This document shows, in pieces, positions 16,332 to 24,866 of a DNA stretch of 64,000 bases. How positions within the stretch are numbered: the stretch's first letter is position 1; each line of letters starts with the position of its first letter. Position numbers and translations under genes: made by a program. Source of the DNA: Sphingobacterium micropteri (GTDB lineage Bacteria; Bacteroidota; Bacteroidia; Sphingobacteriales; Sphingobacteriaceae); NCBI RefSeq assembly GCF_014692515.1, contig NZ_JACOIK010000002.1, positions 1-64,000 on the forward strand. The letters run 5' to 3'. The notes beneath the pieces were generated by a model. That model saw only the letters and a program-made list of their open reading frames with translations. It made no database searches and had not been told where the DNA came from.

Positions 16332-19136
16332 CTAATGTGCTTCCAGCCAATTGCTTCCCGTTCCTGCCTCTACTTCAATAGGCACCTGAAGTTCGATCGC
16401 ATTTTTCATACGCTCGGTAATGATGAACGTTAATTCGGCGACCTCTTCCTCCGGCACATCAAACACCAATTCATCATGCACCTGCATAATCATTTTTCCC
16501 GTTAACCCCTTTTCAACGATATCCTGTTGAATATTGATCATGGCAATTTTAATTAAGTCTGCCGCAGATCCCTGTATAGGAGCATTAATGGCATTTCGTT
16601 CCGCAAAGCCGCGTACGGTCATGTTTGCAGAGTTGATATCCCTTAAATAACGTCTACGTTTTAAAATAGTTTCCACATAGCCATGCTCTTTTGCAAACTC
16701 GATCGCTTTGCGCATATATTCCTGAATGCCCGTATATTGCGAGAAATATTGTTCAATGATCGCCGCCGCATCCTTTCGGGGAATGCCCAGGCTTTGGGAA
16801 AGACCAAAAGCAGACTGGCCGTATATAATCCCAAAGTTCACCGCTTTCGCATTTCTACGCTGATCGGTGGTTACCTCATCCAGTGGTATCCCATACACCC
16901 GTGCTGCGGTGGCCCGGTGAATATCATGACCCGCCGCGAAGGCGTCCAACATATTTTTATCCTCACTAAGCGACGCCATCAGACGAAGCTCGATTTGCGA
17001 ATAATCGGCAGATAAGAGCACATTCCCCGCTTTTCGTGGAATAAAAGCCTTCCGGACCTCCCGTCCCCTTTCCGTACGGATCGGAATATTCTGCAAGTTC
17101 GGGTTGGTCGAGCTTAACCTTCCCGTCGCCGCAACAGCTTGGTTGTAAGACGTGTGTATTAATTCGGTTTCGGGATGAATAAGACCGGGCAGTGCATCCA
17201 CATAAGTCGACTTCAGCTTCTGCAACTGTCTGAAATCGAGTATATCCTGTACGATGTCCGATTTATAGGCCAGCGCCAGCAGCACTTCCTCCCCGGTTTT
17301 GTATTGGCCGGTTTTGGTTTTTTTAGCCTTCGGGTCGAGGTGTAGCTTGTCGAAGAGCACTTCCCCCAATTGTTTGGGCGAGGCGATGTTAAATTGCACC
17401 CCCGCCTTCTCGTATATATCTCTTTCCAGTCGTTTAATGTCCTCCTCGAGCAATAAAGAAAACGTTTTTAGGGTGTTCACGTCGATTTTTACACCATTTT
17501 TTTCGACTTCCGCCAGCACATAGATCAGCGGGAATTCGACCTCCTCCGCAAGACGCAGCGTATGCGTTTCCGCCAGCAAAGGCTTTAATACCTCGTGTAG
17601 CTGCCACGTGATATCGGCATCTTCACCTGCATATTCCACCACCTTTTCGATTGCTACATCCCGCATGTTGGCCTGTTTTTTACCCCTCGGACCAATGAGT
17701 TCGGTAATCGATACCGGTGTATATCCCAAATAGTTTTCAGCCAAGATATCCATATTATGGCGTGTATCCGGGTCAATGAGATAATGGGCAATCATGGTGT
17801 CAAAAAGTGGTCCCTGTACACGAACCCCATAGCGCGATAACAGCAGGATATCATATTTCAGGTTTTGTCCCACTTTTTCAATACGCGGATTTTCAAATAC
17901 CTCCTTAAAAATGGCGACGATTGCCTGCGCAGCAACCCGATCTGCCGGCGTCGGCACATAATAAGCTTTCCCTTTTTCAAAAGCGAAAGAAAATCCCACG
18001 ATATCAGCAGCCAGCGCGTCGACAGAGGTGGTTTCCGTATCGAAGCAAAATTTCGACAATGCCGCCAATTGCTCCGCGAGCTGTCGCTGTTGTTCTTCGG
18101 TATCCACCAAAATATATTCATGTGGTGTGTTGTGGATGTTCAATCCCGCTACGAGCGGCTCCGTGGGGGCCACGGCAGAGATTACCGCCGTTTCGGATGG
18201 TGCCGCGGCAAATAAATCCATTTGGCCAGACGGATTTTTGGCAGCACTGTCCACCACGTTGTATTCCTCGCCAAAAACCCTTTTACCGAGTGTACGAAAT
18301 TCCAGTTCCGCAAACAGCGGTTCCAATGCGACCCTGTCAGGATCTTCAATTTCCAGCTGCTTTTCATCCAGCTCCACCGGTACATCCAGTAGGATGGTTG
18401 CCAGTTTTTTGGAGATCAAGCCCTGTTCCGCGAAATTTTCGACATTTTCCCGTTGCTTCCCTTTCAGTTCATGGCTATGCGCGATCAGTTGCTCCACCGA
18501 ACCATACTGCTGCACGAGTTTCTTTGCTGTCTTTTCCCCTATGCCGGGTATGCCCGGAATGTTATCTACCGCATCTCCCCAAAGCCCCAGGATGTCAATT
18601 ACCTGCGATACATCCGTTATTTCCCACTTTTCCAAAATCTCCGGTACACCCAGTACCTCCGCACCGTTGCCCATGCGGGCCGGTTTGTAAATAAAGATGT
18701 TCTCCGATACCAATTGGCCGAAATCTTTATCCGGTGTCATGCAATACACCGTGAAACCGTCGGTTTCCGCTTTTTTCGCCAATGTCCCGATAATATCATC
18801 CGCTTCATAGCCATCTTTCGTAATAATAGGGATGTTAAACCCCTCGATAAGCCGAAAAATATATGGAATCGATTTTGCCAGATCCTCCGGCATAGCCTCC
18901 CGCTGTGCTTTGTAAGCCTCAAATTCCAAGTGGCGGTTAGTCGGTGCCTCGGTATCAAATACCACCGCCATATGTGTCGGCTTCTGGTTCTTCAACACTT
19001 CCAATAAGGTGTTTGTGAAGCCCATAACAGCACCTGTATTCAATCCGTAAGAAGTCAAGCGAGGTACTTTGCTCAGCGCGAAGTATGCCCTGTATATCAA
19101 GGCCATGCCATCTAGCAGAAATAATTTTTTCACCAT
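16332..19136 (-). CDS. polA: DNA polymerase I
   Basis: Complete three-domain polymerase of 934 residues: 5'-3' exonuclease (1-290, with DGYEADDIIGTLAKKA and PGIPGIGEKTA), 3'-5' proofreading exonuclease (about 345-530), and polymerase. The proofreading site looks active, with FDTETTS at about 369 and YAGEDADITW. Polymerase motifs are A LSADYSQIELRLMAS (about 712), B RRNAKAVNFGIIYGQ (Phe at the sugar-selecting position) and C QVHDELVFDV (about 889). It repairs gaps and removes Okazaki primers. A hairpin-bounded repeat lies 22 bp upstream of its start codon. Confidence 0.98.
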   Translation of the reverse strand: MVKKLFLLDGMALIYRAYFALSKVPRLTSYGLNTGAVMGFTNTLLEVLKNQKPTHMAVVFDTEAPTNRHLEFEAYKAQREAMPEDLAKSIPYIFRLIEGFNIPIITKDGYEADDIIGTLAKKAETDGFTVYCMTPDKDFGQLVSENIFIYKPARMGNGAEVLGVPEILEKWEITDVSQVIDILGLWGDAVDNIPGIPGIGEKTAKKLVQQYGSVEQLIAHSHELKGKQRENVENFAEQGLISKKLATILLDVPVELDEKQLEIEDPDRVALEPLFAELEFRTLGKRVFGEEYNVVDSAAKNPSGQMDLFAAAPSETAVISAVAPTEPLVAGLNIHNTPHEYILVDTEEQQRQLAEQLAALSKFCFDTETTSVDALAADIVGFSFAFEKGKAYYVPTPADRVAAQAIVAIFKEVFENPRIEKVGQNLKYDILLLSRYGVRVQGPLFDTMIAHYLIDPDTRHNMDILAENYLGYTPVSITELIGPRGKKQANMRDVAIEKVVEYAGEDADITWQLHEVLKPLLAETHTLRLAEEVEFPLIYVLAEVEKNGVKIDVNTLKTFSLLLEEDIKRLERDIYEKAGVQFNIASPKQLGEVLFDKLHLDPKAKKTKTGQYKTGEEVLLALAYKSDIVQDILDFRQLQKLKSTYVDALPGLIHPETELIHTSYNQAVAATGRLSSTNPNLQNIPIRTERGREVRKAFIPRKAGNVLLSADYSQIELRLMASLSEDKNMLDAFAAGHDIHRATAARVYGIPLDEVTTDQRRNAKAVNFGIIYGQSAFGLSQSLGIPRKDAAAIIEQYFSQYTGIQEYMRKAIEFAKEHGYVETILKRRRYLRDINSANMTVRGFAERNAINAPIQGSAADLIKIAMINIQQDIVEKGLTGKMIMQVHDELVFDVPEEEVAELTFIITERMKNAIELQVPIEVEAGTGSNWLEAH

Positions 19137-19158
19137 TTAACAAATATAGTCTTCTTCT

Positions 19159-19349
19159 CCTTTTTTTTCCGCAAAAAAAGGAAGCAAAAAAACTCGTCGC
19201 TTCGGATATTTGAAATAATGGATAGCGCAAAGGGGAGATTCCTACCTACTTCAAACATCCGTATGCGACCTTTGAATGTTAATAGGGGATCGTACAATTG
19301 TATAGCGTGTTAAGATTTTTTGCCACCTTTTTTATCAAGAAAAAAGGGG
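19159..19349. repeat. Hairpin-bounded interspersed repeat, copy A (short form)
   Basis: This fills most of the gap between the divergent polA and rsgA genes. The left end is a hairpin (19159-19168 with 19173-19181) and the right end is a similar one (19326-19333 with 19340-19347). Inside, GTCGC at 19196-19200 and CGGAT-TTTGAA pair with TTCAAA-ATCCG (19250-19261) and GCGAC (19265-19269). It is followed by TTAATAGGGGAT and TATAGCGTGTTAA. It lacks the long hairpin found in copies B and C. Nothing else was found in this gap apart from the rsgA promoter. Confidence 0.85.
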
Positions 19350-19358
19350 AATAAAAAG

Positions 19359-19366
19359 TATCTTTG
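19359..19366 (+). promoter_or_regulatory. -7 promoter element of rsgA
   Basis: TATCTTTG matches the Bacteroidetes TAnnTTTG -7 box and lies 30 bp before the rsgA ATG, nine bases after the right hairpin of repeat copy A. No TTG is seen at the usual -33 distance. Confidence 0.6.
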
Positions 19367-19396
19367 CTTTATGGCATCTAAACATATTTTATAATT

Positions 19397-20317
19397 ATGC
19401 GTGGCTTGGTAACGAAATCAACCGGAAGTTGGTATTTGGTAGAGAGCGAAGCGGGCAAGCGTATACAATGCCGTATCAAAGGTAAGTTCCGTACCAAAGG
19501 CATTAAAACCACCAATCCCATTGCCGTAGGCGACTGGGTGCATTATGAATATGAACCCGATCAAGATAGTGCCATTATCACGGCCTTAGAGCCGCGTAAA
19601 AATTACATCATCCGTCGGTCTATCAACCTGTCTAAGCAAGCCCAGATTATCGGGGCCAATCTGGACCAGGCCCTGCTCGTCGTTACCTTGGCGTCGCCAC
19701 CTACCTCGTTGGGGTTTATCGATCGTTTTTTAGTTACGGCCGAGGCCTATGATATCCCTGCCGTTTTAGTGTTCAACAAGCTGGATCTGTTTTCCGAAGA
19801 AGGTTTGGAAATACTAGAAGATTACATGGCCATCTACGAGCAGATCGGTTATCCCTGTTATGCCGTGTCTGCCCGGGAAAAGACCAACATGGCGGAGGTC
19901 CGCCAGCTGCTGAAAGATAAGACCACGTTGGTGTCTGGCCATTCCGGTGTCGGAAAATCGACGTTCATCAACGCTATCGAACCCTCGGTCGAATTAAAAA
20001 CAGGCGAAATATCCGATTGGTCCGACAAGGGAAAACATACCACCACATTCGCCGAAATGATCGATCTCTCCTTCGGCGGAAAACTGATCGATACACCCGG
20101 TATAAGGGAGTTAGGGATTGTGGATATTGAAAAGGCCGAATTGGCCCATTTTTTTCCGGAGATGCGTGCGCGTTTAAATGAATGCCGTTTTCACAACTGC
20201 CGGCATATCAATGAGCCAGGGTGTGTTGTGCTCGAAGCCGTTGAAAACGGCGAAATCGAATCCTCCCGTTACGATAGCTATTTAAGTATATACCATAATC
20301 AGGATACTAGGAATTAA
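19397..20317 (+). CDS. rsgA: Ribosome small subunit-dependent GTPase A
   Basis: Late 30S assembly GTPase of 306 residues. It has an N-terminal OB fold (about 1-70), then a circularly permuted GTPase domain with the order G4 (FNKLDL), G1 (SGHSGVGKSTFINAI), and G3 (DTPGIRELG), which is diagnostic. The C-terminal zinc site has CRFHNCRHINEPGCVV. The stop codon is followed within three bases by an array of GTTAG units, so the gene ends at the edge of a repeat. It is divergent from polA with repeat copy A between them. Confidence 0.97.
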   Translation: MRGLVTKSTGSWYLVESEAGKRIQCRIKGKFRTKGIKTTNPIAVGDWVHYEYEPDQDSAIITALEPRKNYIIRRSINLSKQAQIIGANLDQALLVVTLASPPTSLGFIDRFLVTAEAYDIPAVLVFNKLDLFSEEGLEILEDYMAIYEQIGYPCYAVSAREKTNMAEVRQLLKDKTTLVSGHSGVGKSTFINAIEPSVELKTGEISDWSDKGKHTTTFAEMIDLSFGGKLIDTPGIRELGIVDIEKAELAHFFPEMRARLNECRFHNCRHINEPGCVVLEAVENGEIESSRYDSYLSIYHNQDTRN

Positions 20318-20318
20318 A

Positions 20319-20460
20319 GGTTAGATAGTTATTGAGGTTAGATAGTTAGTAAGGTTAGATAGTTAGTAAGGTTAGATAGTTAGATAAGGTTAGGAAGTTA
20401 GACTTTCTAACCCTTTAACATTTTAACTTTCTAACTCCTTAACTTTCTAACTTTTTAACA
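20319..20460. repeat. GTTAG / CTAAC convergent array R1
   Basis: About nine GTTAG-type units (spacing 8-12 bp, many as GGTTAGATAGTTAG) run from 20321 to about 20402. They turn at GTTAGACTTTCTAAC and are followed by CTAAC/TTAAC units to 20460. The two arms are complementary and can form a long hairpin in the transcript between rsgA and the next gene. Confidence 0.85.
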
Positions 20461-20497
20461 ATATATTTACAGGAGATAATTTAGAACTAGGCAACAT

Positions 20498-22288
20498 ATG
20501 AAACCAATTTGGAAATGGGTCATCGGCATTCTCGTATTGATTGTGGTGGCTTTAGCGGGAGTATCTTGGTATCTTTCGCGCAACTGGAAACCTATTGTGG
20601 AGGAACAATTAAAAGAACTGGTTAAAAGCTCTACAGATAGTTTATACCGGTTAACGTATGAAGATCTGGACATGACCGTTGCTTTGGGGAATGTTACACT
20701 AAAAAATGTCCTCTTAAAACCCGATACACAAGTATATGCCCGTATGGAAGCGGCTGAGCTTGCGCCAGACAATCTGTACGACATCGAGATTAAAGAGCTG
20801 AAAGTAAAGCGCTTCGGTATCCTGGATATGCTCCGTAACCGGGAGCTGCATATCAAATCCATCGACTTAACCGAACCCCGCATTCATTTGACGAATAAAT
20901 ACCACGCCTACAACGACACGATCGCTACCGAGAAGCCCAAAAAGAGTCTATACGAAAGTATAAAAGGCGTGTTGAACGCCGTGAATATTGGACGGATTGA
21001 TATCGAGCGTGCCGCATTCCGTCTCACCAAGCTAAACGAAGATAGCGTGTCGACAAGCTTTGGTTTAGACAGCCTGCAAATCCGCGCGGAAGATATTTTA
21101 ATAGATGAACATGCGCAGGCAGATACCTCCCGTCTTTATTATACCAAGTTGATTGAAGCCTTTATACCCGGCTTTGAATATACCTTTTCGGATGGATTTT
21201 ACAAGGCCCGGTTTGAGGCATTGCAAATCAATACACAAGCACAAACCCTCTTGTTAACCCAAGTGGATTTCAGGCCTGCGCTGGATAAAGCCGCTTTTTA
21301 CAAGAAACATGGCAAAAACGTCACACGCGCCGACTTACATTTTGATACGCTCTACGTGGAGAAGCTAGATTTCAAGAAATTGATTGAAGAGCAGCAGACC
21401 ATCGCCCAGCGGGTATCTGTAAAAAACGGACATGCCACGTTGTATGGCGATAAACGATATCCCAAGCAGCCCGTTAACCAAATCGGCCAGGCACCTCATC
21501 AGAAATTGATGCGGGTTAAAAAACGGATCTCGGTAGATACCGTCTTTGTAAAAAACATCGATGTCGTGTATGGCGAAATGAGCGGCAAGTATCATCGGGA
21601 AGGCGAGATCAGCTTCAATGGAACCACGGGAACGATCAGCAATGTGACAAATGACACCGTCATCTTATCGCAAGACAAATACATGCGGGCCGATCTACGG
21701 GCGAAGGTCATGGGGCGGGGCAATCTGCACGCGAAGTTCACGTTTGATATGCTGAGCAAAACCGGCGAACATACCTACAACGGTACACTCGGAGCCATGA
21801 GCGCAACCGCGTTCAACCGTATCCTGGATCCGTTGTTGAACGTCGGCATCCGATCCGGCAATATCCGGGGTATCCGGTTTAATATCAGCGGAACCGACTA
21901 CCGAAGCCGGGGCGACTTCCATTTCGATTACGACAACCTCAAAATCGATTTAAAAGCCGATCCCGGTAAGCCACGGAAGAAAAGATCCCTCAAGATCGCC
22001 TCGTTTCTGGTTAATCAGCTCATTATAAACGATAGTAACCCCGATGCCAACGAAAAATATCACGTGGGCAGCGTAAACCATCGCCGTGTTCCGGAACATA
22101 CGTTTTTCAAGAACCTGTGGGAGAGTTTACTGGATGGTATCAAACAAACCGCCGGCATCAGCAAAGAACGCGAGCAAAAATGGAAAGAGCGGGCAGAAGT
22201 GGCAAAAGAAGCCGTTGAACGCACAAAGGAAACCACCCAGCAAACAAAAGGATTCTTTAGAGGTTTATTCAAAAAGAAAGAAGAATAG
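20498..22288 (+). CDS. Large membrane-anchored AsmA-like protein
   Basis: A 596-residue protein with one N-terminal membrane helix (WVIGILVLIVVALAGVSWYL, residues about 6-25) and a long beta-rich periplasmic region containing an IxxLxxxxPxI-like early segment (IKSIDLTEPRIHLTN, about 125-140) as in AsmA/DUF748 proteins. The C-terminal ~70 residues are a Lys/Glu-rich helix ending FFRGLFKKKEE. AsmA-like proteins help lipid traffic or outer-membrane assembly; that role here is inferred. The gene starts after array R1 and ends 37 bp before trkH. Confidence 0.7.
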   Translation: MKPIWKWVIGILVLIVVALAGVSWYLSRNWKPIVEEQLKELVKSSTDSLYRLTYEDLDMTVALGNVTLKNVLLKPDTQVYARMEAAELAPDNLYDIEIKELKVKRFGILDMLRNRELHIKSIDLTEPRIHLTNKYHAYNDTIATEKPKKSLYESIKGVLNAVNIGRIDIERAAFRLTKLNEDSVSTSFGLDSLQIRAEDILIDEHAQADTSRLYYTKLIEAFIPGFEYTFSDGFYKARFEALQINTQAQTLLLTQVDFRPALDKAAFYKKHGKNVTRADLHFDTLYVEKLDFKKLIEEQQTIAQRVSVKNGHATLYGDKRYPKQPVNQIGQAPHQKLMRVKKRISVDTVFVKNIDVVYGEMSGKYHREGEISFNGTTGTISNVTNDTVILSQDKYMRADLRAKVMGRGNLHAKFTFDMLSKTGEHTYNGTLGAMSATAFNRILDPLLNVGIRSGNIRGIRFNISGTDYRSRGDFHFDYDNLKIDLKADPGKPRKKRSLKIASFLVNQLIINDSNPDANEKYHVGSVNHRRVPEHTFFKNLWESLLDGIKQTAGISKEREQKWKERAEVAKEAVERTKETTQQTKGFFRGLFKKKEE

Positions 22289-22325
22289 ACCAGCGCAGGA
22301 GCTAGAGGAGAGAAGAACGTCAAGC

Positions 22326-24104
22326 ATGGATGCAATCATTGGTTTTTTTAGATTTTTACTAAAATATCGGCACAAATTAGTAGATCGTACCATGTTCTAC
22401 CTGAGCATGGTATGTGCTATCATGACTCTTGCCCATATCGGTTACATCACCGACAAACAATTGGCAGAAACCTCAGCAGATACCGTTATCGGGATGTTCT
22501 ATTTCCTGTTTATACTCGGTACCCTCCGCACCGTAGCTGCGATTCTGGCCGAGCGGAAGATTAACGTCTCCCACATTTCCGGATTGGTGTTGTTCGTCTA
22601 TTTCCTGCTCATTAGTGTCTCCCGGCTGACAGGCTGGGCATACTTCGCGAAAATGGAGTGGTTATATCTCGGTATCGCATTGGTTTTCCTATCCGAATTA
22701 TCGCGGAATAGCCTCTTTTTTGATAACTTCTATTTCAACCCTACGATCCTGTTTGTGATCAGTTTCCTCGCGCTTATTCTGCTGGGAACCGTGTTATTGA
22801 TGTTGCCGCGTACGACGCTTCTCGCGCCGCTAAGTTTTGTTGACGCACTGTTTATGGCCACGAGTGCCGTGTGTATCACCGGTCTTACTGTTACCGATAT
22901 CTCCACAAACTTCTCTGTATTCGGGCAGAGCGTCATCATGCTGCTCATCCAGATCGGCGGATTGGGTATCATGACCTTCACGGGCTTTTTCGGTTACTTT
23001 TTTTCGGGCGGATTTTCCTATAAAAACCAGCTGATGTTTGGCGAAATATTGGGTGAGAATAAACTGAACTCCGTCATTTCCACCCTCCTCACGATTATCT
23101 TTATTACCCTCTTTTTTGAACTGATCGGTGGTATTTTTATCTTTTTTTCGTTGGATGCCGCTTTGTTTAAATCAGTGGGCGATCGCATATTCTTCTCCGC
23201 CTTTCACGCCATCTCTTCGTTCTGTAACGCGGGGTTCACGATCCTGCCCGACGATATTGGGCATGATATTTACCGATTCAATCACGGTTTCCAAATGATC
23301 ATCGCCTGTTCCTTTATATTGGGTGGGCTAGGGTTCGGCACCGTGTACAATTTTTATACCTTCTTAAAGCAAAAAGCAAAACAAGTCGTATATCGGCTGT
23401 TCCTTCGCCGGCCGTACATCCACAAGCCGCGTGCGTTTACGTTCAATACGCGCTTTATCTTGTTTTGTAACGCGATTGTGTTGGTCGTGGCCACCCTATC
23501 GTATTATATCCTGGAGCAGCGCCATACCCTTGCAGAAGAATCCTCCGTCATCGGCGATTGGGTGACCTCTTTCTTTATGGCCAATTCGGCACGGTCCGCC
23601 GGATTTGATAACGTGAACATCAATTTTGTAGCGACACCCACCCTTATTATGATGGTTACCTTGATGTGGATGGGCGCCTCTCCAGGTTCCACAGGAGGTG
23701 GCGTAAAGATCACCACCGTAGCCCTGGCTATCATGAATATCATCGCGCTGGCCCGCGGCAAAGAATCTATCGAGATTTATAAGCGCCGGATAGCGGTAGA
23801 ATCCGTCAACAAAGCCTTTGCCATCATCGTACTTTCTGTGCTCACCATTACACTGAGCTTTGTATTGATGAATTTCGCAGATCCCCAGCAAGAAATGAAA
23901 GCCCTACTTTTTGAAGTTGTCTCGGCCTATTCCACCTGTGGGCTAAGCCTGGGTATCACCCCTTCCTTGTCCGCAACAGGCAAGATTATTGTGGCGGTTA
24001 CCATGTTTGTCGGTCGGGTAGGTACCTTAACATTATTGGTGGCTTTTATTAAGAACACCAGAAACAAAAGCTATATTTATCCGACAGAAAAGATATTGTT
24101 TTAA
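22326..24104 (+). CDS. trkH: TrkH/KtrB-type potassium channel subunit
   Basis: Potassium-translocating membrane subunit of about 592 residues. Four pore loops with filter glycines are visible in order: CITGLTVTD, FCNAGFTILP, SARSAGFDNV and STCGLSLGIT. Additional N-terminal helices (about residues 20-110) precede the pore region, as is usual for Bacteroidetes members. The ATG at 22326 is chosen since the frame upstream of it overlaps the previous gene and reads as charged, non-membrane sequence. The stop overlaps the trkA start (TAATG), so channel and gating subunit are coupled. Confidence 0.93.
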   Translation: MDAIIGFFRFLLKYRHKLVDRTMFYLSMVCAIMTLAHIGYITDKQLAETSADTVIGMFYFLFILGTLRTVAAILAERKINVSHISGLVLFVYFLLISVSRLTGWAYFAKMEWLYLGIALVFLSELSRNSLFFDNFYFNPTILFVISFLALILLGTVLLMLPRTTLLAPLSFVDALFMATSAVCITGLTVTDISTNFSVFGQSVIMLLIQIGGLGIMTFTGFFGYFFSGGFSYKNQLMFGEILGENKLNSVISTLLTIIFITLFFELIGGIFIFFSLDAALFKSVGDRIFFSAFHAISSFCNAGFTILPDDIGHDIYRFNHGFQMIIACSFILGGLGFGTVYNFYTFLKQKAKQVVYRLFLRRPYIHKPRAFTFNTRFILFCNAIVLVVATLSYYILEQRHTLAEESSVIGDWVTSFFMANSARSAGFDNVNINFVATPTLIMMVTLMWMGASPGSTGGGVKITTVALAIMNIIALARGKESIEIYKRRIAVESVNKAFAIIVLSVLTITLSFVLMNFADPQQEMKALLFEVVSAYSTCGLSLGITPSLSATGKIIVAVTMFVGRVGTLTLLVAFIKNTRNKSYIYPTEKILF

Positions 24105-24790
24105 TGAAGTACATCATTTTAGGACTCGGACACTTTGGAAAATCGTTGGCGGTACATCTAACGGAGTTAGGCCATGAGGTCATTGCGGTCGATAAAAAGT
24201 TAGCCATCGTCGAGCAGCTTAAAGATCGGATTACCCATACCGTATGTATGGATACCACCGATAGGGAAGCCATGACGTCACTTCCGCTCAAAGATTCCCA
24301 TGCCGTTATTGTCGCGATCGGCGAAGACGAGGGCGCTTCTTTGCTCACCACAGCCCTGCTGAAGCAGCTGAACGTCAAACGGATCATCGGGCGTGTCGTC
24401 TCCGAATTGCAGAAAACCGTGCTCGAAGCAATGCAGATCGGCGATTATATCATGCCCGAAGAAGAAGCTGCCGAGCGGTTGGCCATGCGGCTGGACAATG
24501 TAGATATTATCGACTCCTTTAAGATCTCCGACCGATACAGCATAGTGGAAACACGTGTGCCTTCCAAATATGTGGGCATGACCTTAAAAGAGGCCAACCT
24601 CACCAACCAATATAAAGTGATCGTCTTGACCACCGTGAAATCCTACGAAGAGAAAGTAGGGGGAAAAACCGTGCTTCGCAATGAAGCATCCGGAATTGCC
24701 GGATCAGAAACAAAATTAGCCGAAGGCGATCTGTTGGTGGTGTTCGGAGAGCTCTCCAACATTCAGCGTTTAATACAAAAAACCGATTAA
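24104..24790 (+). CDS. trkA: TrkA/KtrA potassium uptake regulatory subunit
   Basis: A 228-residue cytosolic gating protein. It has an N-terminal RCK (TrkA-N) Rossmann domain with LGLGHFGKSLAVHL and the acidic residue of EVIAVDK that binds NAD(H) or ATP/ADP, and a C-terminal TrkA-C domain (about 140-225, EADLT-like NLTNQYKVIVL, EGDLLVVFG). It forms a ring beneath TrkH and controls potassium entry. The TAATG overlap with trkH supports the complex. Confidence 0.94.
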   Translation: MKYIILGLGHFGKSLAVHLTELGHEVIAVDKKLAIVEQLKDRITHTVCMDTTDREAMTSLPLKDSHAVIVAIGEDEGASLLTTALLKQLNVKRIIGRVVSELQKTVLEAMQIGDYIMPEEEAAERLAMRLDNVDIIDSFKISDRYSIVETRVPSKYVGMTLKEANLTNQYKVIVLTTVKSYEEKVGGKTVLRNEASGIAGSETKLAEGDLLVVFGELSNIQRLIQKTD

Positions 24791-24816
24791 TAGCCTGCGG
24801 ATTCCAATTATTTATA

Positions 24817-24824
24817 TATTTTTG
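24817..24824 (+). promoter_or_regulatory. Possible -7 element before the YfhO-like gene
   Basis: TATTTTTG fits TAnnTTTG and lies 43 bp before the preferred ATG at 24867. No -33 TTG was found at normal spacing. Confidence 0.35.
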
Positions 24825-24866
24825 GCATTGCGCAAAAACAATTTAAGAGATATTATAAACAAACAT

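Noticed and set aside
17921-18694. 257-residue plus-strand frame opposite polA
   Set aside because: Pro/Arg-rich composition without domain pattern, opposite a well-conserved polymerase.
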